Of a DNA stretch of 64,000 bases, positions 52,489 to 62,200 are shown one piece after another. The stretch's first letter is position 1. Every line of letters starts with the position of its first letter. Under the pieces are notes generated by a model. It was not told the origin of the DNA. It did no database searches and worked only from the letters and a program-made list of their open reading frames with translations. The DNA lies in NCBI RefSeq assembly GCF_009389715.1, contig NC_052395.1:19317528-19381527 (forward strand), given 5' to 3'. Position numbers and translations under genes: made by a program. Source of the stretch: Phoenix dactylifera (Eukaryota > Streptophyta > Magnoliopsida > Arecales > Arecaceae).

Positions 52489-53424
52489 GACAAGAAGGAA
52501 GGGCAGGTTGCAAAGGAAGCTGGGACCAATGAAATCGATGTCCATGGTGATGCTGGGAGGGAAGAAGACGATGTGGTGGTGGAGATCCTTGCAGGGTTCA
52601 AGCCGGTAGATCACCCGCTCGAGCCTTCGGACGAGGACCCACCTGCGAAATGGCCAATGCCCGATTCTTCCCTTCTGAATGTAAGTGGCTAACGTGTCCT
52701 AATAGAGACCTTTTTCTTGCTATGTGTGACTGTATTTATAAAATTCCCTGATTAGTGGTATGATGACATGTTGTTTGCCCGTATGCATGAGATATTGGAA
52801 TTTTTAAATTTTTTTTAATAGACTTGGATTATGGCGACTTCAAATGATACTAGGACTCGTATATGTTCATCTGGAAGTGATAAAAATGAGACTGTCAAAT
52901 AAATTTCTCCATATTTAATAGAATATAAAGGGTACTCAAATAGGAAAGTCTTTGCCTTGGGCTTTTTATTTTCGAAATAAATTTCTAGACTTGTATATGT
53001 TTCTTATTTTGCAAAGTACATTGTAATTCTAAGATATGACAATTTAAATATTTCGAATGATTTGAATGTTTGTGTCAATGTAAATGTAATACAGGTTCAT
53101 ATTGTACATTTTGCACCAAATTTAACAGTTAGTTATTTTGTAGGTTCGAAGTCCTCTGATGGTTCTGCAAGGCAGATGAGGGAAGTTGCATGTCCCACCT
53201 GCACAGTCCATCTTCAGGTCAGGCACCTAGGGCCCTAGGTTCCCCCCCCACCCCTTCTCTTCCCCTTCTCTCATTCTCTTGATTATTTTGCGCACTGTTT
53301 CCGCATGCTGTTTGGCCCGAATTATATGATACAAGTTGTTTTGCAGGTTCAAGTTCCAGCCTCGGGATCTGAAACAATAGAATGTGGTGTGTGCCAGCAC
53401 CCATTCCTGGTTGATGCTCATTGA
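52489..53424 (+). pseudogene. Captured three-exon fragment of a zinc-ribbon protein
   Basis: Exons 52489-52680, 53144-53217 and 53347-53424 are bordered by AG and GT. The first reads from KKEGQVAKEAG to KWPMPDSSLLN and is acidic. The second includes REVACPTCTVHLQ. The third reads VQVPASGSETIECGVCQHPF and ends LVDAH with a stop. Together CPTC and CGVC form a likely four-cysteine zinc ribbon at a natural C-terminus. I believe this is the tail of a conserved plant nuclear or DNA-binding type protein but cannot name it. It has no start codon region here. Confidence 0.55.
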
Positions 53425-55197
53425 TGTCTTCTGATTTTATCACATCGTGGTAATGCATCCGACTGAGCTTCAGGAAATTTTCTGTGTCACAGCTAATAGG
53501 CGCGGTTACCGGCTTTGTATATTCATTAATATGGTCATGTTTTACTCATTAGACTTGGTGGTTCTTTGTATATGAATCTTCTTTGAGCAGGCATATTTGG
53601 GATCGTCAAGTGTGTTAAGTGGGTTCGGATGACTGGAAACTAATTTAAAATGCTTGGATGGTTTTATTTGTTGATGCTTGTCTAGTCTGGCATTAGCAAT
53701 TTACTCAATAAATTAGTTGGAGCTGCTTTGCTTCCTTTATGTTTATAATCTTCCTGAGTTTCTTCCTTTTTGTGTATGAATGAGGGTTGTATCATGTTCT
53801 TACCACTCCTTGCCCCGTGGCGATGCTTGCCACTTGTGGATCTATAACTATCTCTGCTTGGGCTTTTCCTTGTGGACCATGTATTCTTTAGTTTTTTCTA
53901 TATCTTCTTGAGTTTAAGAAATGTATTCATTGCTGGCTGTCATGTCATTTGCATGATGAGTCATTAGTTGTTCAAAACTTTTATTTGCCAGATGCTGGTT
54001 ATGACTGCATGTACATGTAGATTTGCATGTACATGTAGGTTCATATTATAATTTACATTCGTATTTTTATTTTTTTTAAAAAAATAGCAATCCTGATGTT
54101 TTAAAGCGTTGGTAAATAAAAGTTGTGGCACGCCTATGCCGACGCTTTAAAAATACATTTGCCGACGCTTTAAAGCGTCGGCGTTTACTAGGCATGCTTT
54201 GGGCTTTCCGGACGCTTTAAAGCGTCGGCGAATGTGGTTTTTGCCGACGCTTTTATTAGCATCGGAAAAGCCCTGTTTTTGCCGACGCTTTCTCATAGCG
54301 TCGGCAAAAACTTTTGCCACTCCGGTATCGCCGACGCTTTTGCGACGCTTCTGTTTGCGTCGCGGGAACTTTAGCCGACGCTTATAAGCGTCGGTAAAGA
54401 TTCTAAAAAGCGTCGGAAAAGATGAATTTTCTTGTAGTGGGGGTCAACCCTATCAGGGATTCCAGAGACATATTTTTGAGTTCTTAACCTGGGGTCGGCT
54501 CATGGTCTCTTGGGGTCAGCTCCACTGGGGTCGGCTCAAGGTTTCTTGGGGTCGGCTCCACCTGGGGTCGGCTCAAAGAAACTTGGGGTTGGCCCTCTCA
54601 GTAAATTCCAAAAGGTTATATTTTCAGATGGCTGAAGTTGGGGCCGGCCCGAGCTTTTCTGGGATCGATCCGAGATCTGTGCCATTTATGCCATTGTGCC
54701 AGAATATGCCAAAGTGTGCCAAATTGCGCCAGGGTCGACTCCATCTCTTCTGGGGTCAACTCTAACCCTATTTTTCTGCATCTTTAGGTTAGATTTGCAT
54801 ATAAAACATATAAAAGAAGTAACAACATTACAAATCATTTTTTTCTCCTAATGATGCTTGGCACATTAAAGTTTAAGCTCATTAAGCATGTAAATGACAG
54901 AGTTAAGCTTCAATCAAAAGAACTTGACTCTAAGATATATTAAACTCTAAATTAGTTCTTTCCTTAAGTTCTTCCAATATAATTTGTTTTAGATGTGTTC
55001 TTGAAAGTTCTTTTAAATATATCAAGCAAAGCATATCAAGAATGTATCGAATCTTTCCTCCTTACTTACTTATGTATTAGATCAATTGAATTGAAAGCAT
55101 TAGTATTTCCATTTGACCTCAATGGCTTTGTAAACATCAAAATCACACTAGGATCCTCAAATACAAATATGGTGGCTAGTGATTTAACTAGACCTTG

Positions 55198-56851
55198 TGC
55201 TGACCCAAAGATTGATTTTGATGATTACAAAACCTTGAAGTATAATTACTAATGGTTGTGTTGCAAGAAGAAAGATAAATTGTTTTGCAAGGAATATACA
55301 AGTTGGAAGAGTGCAAGAAGGCCTCAAAAGTTCTCAAGAAAAATTGAAAGAAAGCCACACTTCATTGGCTCAAGTTTCAAGTACAAAAAAATCAAGTTGG
55401 AGGGACAATTCTAAAAAAAAACTCAAAAGAACAGTCCTCGAGTCGACTCCTGAAAGCTTAGAGTTGACTCTGGCACTTTGAAGTACCATGGCACAAAAAG
55501 TAGTTTTTAGGGCTACAATGCTCGAGCCGACAATGCTCGAGCCGACTCCTACTATTCACAAGTCGACTCCTACTTCATTCGAGCCGTCTCTGTCAGTCAA
55601 GCAGAAAGTAGTTTCCAGCACTACAGTTCTCGAGCCGACTCCAGCTACAATGCCAAACAGACTTCTATTCACGAGTCGACTCCTGCTTCAGCCGAGTCGA
55701 CTCGAGCATGCTGGGAGGCATAACGGCTAGTTTTTTTCTTAACTCCAACGGCTCTATTTTTGTCTCTAACGGCTAGATCTTTGTTTCCACGCCATCCAAA
55801 GCTATAAAATCAAGGGAAGAAGTAGCGTAGTGGGAGAGAACATATAGGAAAGAGATTGCAAAGGGATTTTAAGAAAAACTTTCCAAAAGCACAAAAGGAT
55901 CATTAAAAGCAAAAGTGAGAGAAGAAGAGCATCTGAGTGAATCCCAAAGCATCCTCCAACTGTGTGCTGCCTCTGTGATCCTCTACCTCGTGCGAAATCT
56001 AAAGAGGGTTTAGTAAAGAAAAAGCCAAGTTCTTTCATCTGCAAAACTTGTTTGAGGGCTTATTCTCTTTATTCTATTTGTTTATATTGTTATATCTACT
56101 TGTTTGAGAAGTTTGTATTTGTTTTAAACTCTTATTCTGATATCTTGTAACTTGATTTAATCAAGGGATTGAATCATGGGGTTTAGGTTTGTTAGTGAGC
56201 CAGTGAAAATCAACGTTGTAAGATTTTGGTTGGTGAGCCTTTGGAAAAATCAATTGGGTTGATTGTGAACCTGAAAAATAATCGGAATAGGTTTTGGGTT
56301 GGTGAGCCTGGAAAAACCAACTTGGGTTCGTTGTGATCCTGGAAAAATAACAAGTTAGGTTGTGAGCTTGTAAAATAACTAGATTGTAGTCTTAGGATTA
56401 TAGTGGAATTTCCAAGAGAGCTTGAGGAGTGGATGTAGGTGCAATTGGCACCGAACCACTATACTTTTGTTGTGTTTGTGATGCTTCTTTGTTTAATTTC
56501 CACACTTACTTACTTAGATAATTGTCTAATTAAATTGCTTGCTTAACTCTTATCTGCGCATCCTTTAGTTGCAAGTATATTCAAGTTGTTTTAATCAAGT
56601 TTCATTTAATAAAACTACATTAAGGTTCGTTGTATTGAAATGCATGCTTGGAAAACTTAGACTAATTGTTTATTGAGTCTGCAGCTTAATAGTTTCAATG
56701 TTGATCAGATTAGAATCAAACTGTTGTTAAGTTTAAATTCCACTGTGCATCCATACAACTTAGCTTAATTAACTGAAAAGTTTAGAAGTAGTTGAAAAGT
56801 TTTTAAAAGACCCAATCCTCCCCCTTCTTGGGCTGTATCTACTGGGCAACA
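55198..56851 (+). repeat. 5' LTR of the SIRE-like element
   Basis: It runs from TGCTGACCC to GGGCAACA, about 1.65 kb. A TATAAAATC box lies at 55803-55811. Upstream of it, at 55438-55712, is a cluster of GAGTCGACTC and one-base variants. Downstream is a series of GGTGAGCC-centred repeats (56190-56370). The homologous LTR at 20020-21573 has the same layout in the opposite orientation. Confidence 0.8.
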
Positions 56852-57978
56852 AGTGATATCAGAGTAGGTGCTCTTTTATTATTTATAGTCTTAACCGACT
56901 AGAGCCAAAGATTATGACAGCCCCACATAATATATTATTTGCTGAGGAACTTTCCATAAACAGACCTCCACTGTTTGATGGAACTAACTATATTCAATGA
57001 AAAGCTAGAATGAAAATCTTTGTTCAATCATAAAACTATGAGTTATGGAACATCATTAAAAATGGCTCTCACACACTCTCTCAAGCTGTTAATAAAAAAG
57101 AACTAGTATAATTGAATGCTAATACTATGAACATACTATATTGTGCTATCCATGAAACTGTATTTAATAAAATCTCTGCATGCTTATCTACTAAAGAGAT
57201 CTGGAATACTTTGGAAAATATTTATGATAAATCCCATATTAGCTCACATGTGCTTCAATTACATACTAACAATGAGACTGCAAGAAAAGCTTTTGAATCT
57301 CTCAATCAGGAAGAAAGAGCAACAAATGAGGAATTCGATGATGAAAACAAGGATCCATCCTCAAACACCGAAAAATTCAAAAACTTCTTAAAGATAAAGA
57401 AGAAGAGGAAGCAAGAAGAAAGAAAGAAAGAATTTAAAAGCAAGAAAACCTCGACCAAGAGACAGTCAAGCAAAAAATTAAAAGCTAGGAGCAATAAAGA
57501 TAACATCAGCTCCAAAGAACTCCAAGAAGTAACTAACTTATGCTTTATGGCACAAGAAGATGAGGTAAAATTTGAATCTAATTTTACTTTAAGTGAATTT
57601 CAAGAAGAATTTTCTTTTGATGAACTACTGGATGCTTTTCATGATTTGTATAGTAAACTTGGAAAACTATCTATAAAGAATAAAAATCTTAAAAAGTTAA
57701 ATCTGAAAATATCAGAAGAAAGAAATTCTACTGTTGAAATGAAAGACAAATTAAAATCTGAGAATGAAAGTTTATGGTTAGTTTCAAAAGAATTGATTCA
57801 AAAAAATCAGAACTTATTTAAAGAAAATCAAAACTTAAGTAAAGAAGTTAACAAATCGAAAACTTTTATTAACAAATTCATTGTAAGTTCAGAAAGATTA
57901 AAAATGATGTTTGAAAGCCAACATGCTGTTTTTGATAATTCAAGACTTGGCTTGACTCCTTTGCTTTGCAAAGCCACT
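55198..57978 (+). mobile_element. Ty1/copia element, SIRE-like, partial fossil
   Basis: The parts visible are a 5' LTR (55198-56851), a primer-binding site (TGATATCAGAGTAGG, 56854-56868) and gag (about 56910-57978). Gag has the copia UBN2-type start followed by a lysine-rich then coiled-coil region, the pattern of the SIRE/Maximus lineage. The visible element ends where LINE sequence begins; its other domains and 3' LTR are not in the window. It is broken, with at least a few breaks. It sits at the right end of unit 2, so it is younger than the duplication. Confidence 0.75.
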
Positions 57979-59267
57979 GAAACATTAAAAATGCTCTTAA
58001 AATAGGTTGTAAATGGTTTCTTGATTTCCTCCCCATATGTGACTTCAAATCCGTTCCATTCTACCTTATCAATCCAATTAGCCTTTCTCCAGAGGTTTGC
58101 AGTTTTGTGTAAGAATGCAGTATTGTCATCACCTTCCTTCAATGATTTAATTTTTGCCCTATGCTTTTAGTAAATCTCCTCCGCCTTATAGATTTTGTGA
58201 ATCTGATTTTGATAATTTTCATGAAGCTCTTTTTCTACCAATGAAAGTGCATCATGTTCCTCCTTTCTATTAAAATGTTGAATTTGTTTAAGCAGCTTAT
58301 CTTTTCTGCTCTAGTTGACAATCTTACCATTGAAGACCAACTTCTCAATGCACTCACTTGTTGCTCTTAATTTGAGCACAAGGTTAATTGCTGCATCACA
58401 AGTAGAACCGATGGACTTCCAGACCTTTGATACCACATCATTGATTCCGTCACAAGTCAACCAACTTCTATCAAACCTGAATATGCTCCGAGGCTTAGAA
58501 GGGCCAACAAAGGAAAGAATGGCAAGTGCATGGTCCGAACATGGATTTGGATAGACAAGTTGATTTGATTGAGGGCATAGGTCATCCCATTCCAATGAGA
58601 TAAGGGACCAGTCCAATTTAGCCGTACTTGGAGTCTTTATGATCACTCCAGGTGAAATCTTGGCCATTTAGGGGGAGGTCCAAAAGCTGAGATGTCCTGA
58701 GAAACGAAAGAAAGGCGCACGAAATCTTTTGAGCTTGAGGGTTCCCATTTCTTTCATAAATTTTGTACGTAGCAATAAAGTCACCTCCCACCATCCAAGG
58801 CCCATGAAATATAGAACTAATCTGTCTCAACTCCCTCCAAAAATCCCTTTTCAAATCATGATCCACGACCCATAAACCACTGTAAACGTCTAGCAAAAAT
58901 TTGGAATCTTCGAACTTCCTTTCTTTGCACATCGAATAATTCCGACCAATAGGAATCCCCCGTGCTATCCCAGCTGCATCCCGGGATATCCAAGAATTAA
59001 TTTGACCAACGTAGATGCTTCTCAAAATAGATGGAGGAGGATCTTCCAACTTCAAGTCCTGGAGACGGATGACACAATAACCATCGTAATACAAAAAGTC
59101 TCTTACAATCCTTCTTCTGATAGGATCACCCAAGCCCCGTACATTCCAAAAAATCAAAGACATCCTAGTGAAGAAACACAATCATAAGATAGGAGATCCA
59201 TGAAGATTTTCAATACACATACAACAGTAGAGATAAAAAACACCAACACTTCAACAGAGAAGCATAA
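57979..59267 (-). mobile_element. LINE (L1-type) fragment, start of a probable unit 3
   Basis: This is the minus-strand L1 endonuclease region, the cleanest of the three copies: IFWNVRGLGDP, RRRIVRDFLYYDGYCVI, DFIATYKIYERNG and LLDLPLNGQDFTWSDHKDS read in one frame from 59181 to 58618. It matches 17980-18482 joined to 24682-25470 of unit 2, with the site of that CACTA insertion empty near 58480. At 59267 it is cut by another CACTA element; unit 1 sequence (5850 on) shows what should follow on the right. Confidence 0.85.
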
Positions 59268-62200
59268 CACTACAGGAAATGTGGGTTTTGCCGACTATGT
59301 TTTCCCGACGCTAGGGGAAAGCGTCGGGAAAGGTCGGCTCAGCGCCAACCTTTGCCGACGCTTTGATGTAGCGTCGGTAAATCTGGAACAATAACGACGC
59401 TTTATAGCGTCGTTAAAACTTTGACAAACAACGACGCTTTTAAGCGTCGTTATAAAGCATAAAACCCCACCCCGTCGCCAGGCCCCCTCTCCTCATTTTG
59501 TATCAGTCGATGCCCTAGCTACGCGCCGTCGACCTCCTCCTCCTCCTCCTCTTTGTTTTTAACGCTCGCTCGGCCCCCTCTCCTCATACTCTCTCGGTTG
59601 AGCCCCATCCCTAGCCCCGATCGGCGATCGACGATTCCGCTTCTCCGCCGCCGTCTGAAATAATTAGTCGCTGGGACTATTATACCCTGGCACAAACTCT
59701 AAACAGTAACTGGCACGGCAACTTAAGTCTGAATCATATTTGTGAGGGAGGAAGAGAAGAGGAGGTGATGAAGAAGATAGTCACCATTCATTTCATCTTA
59801 TTCATCCACAACAAGAGAGGAGAAGGCGGAGGTTTTATAATCCTCCTGAGAACCTTCTGGATATGAAGGTTTGTTACAGTTTGTTAGGGAGAAACTAACT
59901 TCATGTGCTGGTGCTTCCGTGAGTGGTCTGGTGGGAATTGAGTGGAGTTAACATCCCCCGGCAAGGTGATGATGGGGTTTTCAGCATCAGCTTGTGGCAG
60001 AGAGTGCGATGTCGTTGGGATGACAGAGCCTTTGTGAAAATATCAGCTGGCTGATCCTCAGATGCTATGTGAGCTGCGCGGATTTCACCGGAGTTGATTT
60101 TCTCCCGGACGAAGTGATAATCAACTTCAATGTGCTTGGTCCGAGCATGGAATACGGGATTGGATGCCAAAGCTAAGGCTGAGATGTTATCACAGTGTAA
60201 TGGAGTGGGTGTGTTAGGTGGTATTTGGAGTTCTGATAACAGACGACGAAGCCAGATGATCTCGGAGGCAGTGACTGCGAGAGCTCTATATTCAGCTTCG
60301 GTGGAGGAGCGGGCTACCGTCGGCTGCTTCTTTGCATGCCAAGAAATTAGGTTGGGACCAAGGTAGATGCAGTAACCTGTAGTGGAGCGCCGATCATTGG
60401 AATCGCCTGCCCAGTCGGAGTCGGAAAAAGCAGAGAGCCGGAGAGGTCCAGGTTTGAATGAGAGACCGAGATTGGAGGTACCTTTGATGTAGCGAAATAC
60501 TCGCTTAAGAAGCTGAAAATGTATTTGTAGAGGATTATGCATAAATTGGCAAAGATAATTGACTGCAAAGGAGAGGTCTGGTCTTGTGATTGTCAGATAT
60601 TGAAGGGAGCCGGTGAGGCATCTGTAATGTGTAGGATCAGAATATAGAAGAGACCCGTTGGGGAAGACAGGCTGTTTCAATGGAAGGGGTGATGCCACTG
60701 GTTTACAGTCCTGCATGCCTGCTTTTTGAAGAAGTTTCAGGGCATAGGATGTTTGATTGAGTGTGACTCCATGGTTAGAGAATGAAGCATGGATGTCGAG
60801 GAAATGAGATAGTTGGCCCAGGTCCTTCATCTGAAACTCACTTTGGAGTAGAAGAAATAATTTTGTTAAGGAGTCAGAACAATTTCCGGTGAGCAAGATG
60901 TCATCCACGTAGATTAGTATATATGTTGAGACCGGTCCTTGATGTGAATAGAAGAGAGACGGATCAGCTGTACTGGATTTGAAGCCATTGCGAAGGAGAA
61001 AATTGGAGAAGGTTGCAAACCATTGTCTGGGACTCTGTTTGAGGCCATAGATGGCTTTCCGAAGACGGCAGACATGGTCTAGATACTGAGGGTTGCTGAA
61101 GCCTTGTGGCTGCTCCATGTAGACCAGCTCCTCTAAATTCCCGTGAAGGAATGCATTAGAGACATCCAATTGGCGAACGTGCCACTGTTTGGTAATTGAG
61201 AGAGCGAGGAGAAGTCTGATTGTTGGAAACTTAGCGACTGGGCTGAAAGTTTCGGAGTAGTCAACGCCAAATTGTTGTTTGAATCCCTGTGCTACTAATC
61301 TTGCTTTATACCGAGCTATGGAACCGTCTGAGTTCCTCTTAATTCTGTATGTCCACCGACAGCCAAGAACTTGTTGAGAGGGGGGCCGAGGTACCAACTC
61401 CCAGGTTTGTTGTTTGAGCAGAGCATCAAACTCGGTGGACATGGCGTTTCTCCACTGTGGATCAGTGACAGCCTTAGTGTAGCATGTAGGTTCAGAGTTT
61501 TCGGGTGAGGTACTGAGAAGGGAGAATATATGTCTGGGTTTAAGGGAACCAGTTTGTAGTCTGGTGACCATGTGATGACGAGTGGGTGGTGACGGTGGGG
61601 TAGTTGAGGTGGACGAAGAGTCTATTGGCTCCAGGTGTTGTGAGACAGGAGGAGACTGGTCTGTAGAGGGTGGAGGTGATGTATGGAGAGGGGAAGTGGG
61701 AGTATTTGATGGAGTTCTGGGTAGTAAGGAGGGTGGAACAAGACAGGGAAATGGTAGAAGAGGTGGTTGTGATGAGTTTGTAGAGGAAGAAGAAGAGTGG
61801 GGAAATTTAGTTTCATCAAAGCGAACGTGCCGGGAGATTATCACTGTTCCAGTAGCTGGGTTGTAGCACTTATAAGCCTTGTGATTTGGGGAGTAACCAA
61901 TGAAGATGCAAGGTGTGGAACGAGGAGAAAGTTTGCTAGTAGACTGAGGACGTAGCCAGGGGTAGCACTGACAGCCAAATGCTCTGAGAGATGTATAGTC
62001 TGGTGTTTGGTGATACAATACTTCGAAGGGAGATTTAAAATTGAGAATGGATGTGGGTAGCCTGTTTATGAGATAGGTAGCGGTGAGCAGAGCATCGATC
62101 CAGAATTTGGTAGGAAGAGAAGAGTGAATTAGAAGACTGCGTGTGATTTCAAGCAAGTGACGATGCTTCCTTTCGGCTACCCCATTTTGCTCTGGGGTGT

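Larger units (their letters stand above)
50026..54439 (+). mobile_element. Pack-CACTA transposon carrying host gene fragments
   Basis: It begins CACTACAGAAAAAGTC and ends with the complement of CACTACAAGAAAATTC, flanked by GGG on both sides. Subterminal GACGC/GCGTC arrays lie at 50050-50180 and 54090-54420. The segment near 53010-53105 matches 24150-24260 of the CACTA at 18483, linking the two families. No transposase is present. In its place are pieces of at least four unrelated host genes with exon-intron borders kept (listed separately), all on the plus strand. The stretches 51280-52480 and 53430-54080 are AT-rich and contain no recognised coding part. It inserted into a SIRE-type LTR and is younger than the duplication. 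Confidence 0.88.
48925..55159 (-). repeat. SIRE-type solo LTR, split by a CACTA element
   Basis: The LTR runs from TGTTGCCCAAGG to GGATCCTCA, about 1.8 kb once the CACTA (50026-54439) and its GGG target copy are set aside. It is flanked by AATAC (48920-48924 and 55160-55164), and unit 1 shows the empty site near 16590. On the minus strand a TATTTAAG box near 49670 lies below a cluster of GGGTCGACCC and GGGTCGGCTC motifs (49790-50020 and 54440-54770). It is related to, but distinct from, the LTR at 55198. Confidence 0.85.
25143..55197. repeat. Segmental duplication, unit 2, expanded by insertions
   Basis: This stretch is collinear with 5525-16613. It contains the same LINE part, ABCG gene, upstream DNA, Harbinger-like and CACTA elements. 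Insertions missing from unit 1 are the Angela-like element (35577-45906), a solo LTR (46669-48856) and a SIRE-type solo LTR with a CACTA inside (48925-55159). These therefore arrived after the duplication. The last shared bases are GATTTAACTAGACCTTG at 55181-55197, equal to 16601-16617. Confidence 0.9.

Noticed and set aside
54090-54420. Regular palindromic repeats that could suggest a CRISPR array
   Set aside because: The DNA is plant nuclear, the repeats have no unique spacers of constant size, and they sit at CACTA ends.
50026-54439. Reading the aldolase, L15 and FKBP pieces as working host genes
   Set aside because: Each is only an N-terminal or single-exon piece within CACTA ends and lacks catalytic or core regions.
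57980-58005. The last codons of the gag frame running to 58005
   Set aside because: They are read from LINE sequence by chance and do not belong to gag.
57979-59267. Three separate LINE insertions next to ABCG units
   Set aside because: The copies are nearly identical and occupy the same position relative to the duplicated segment, so duplication explains them better.
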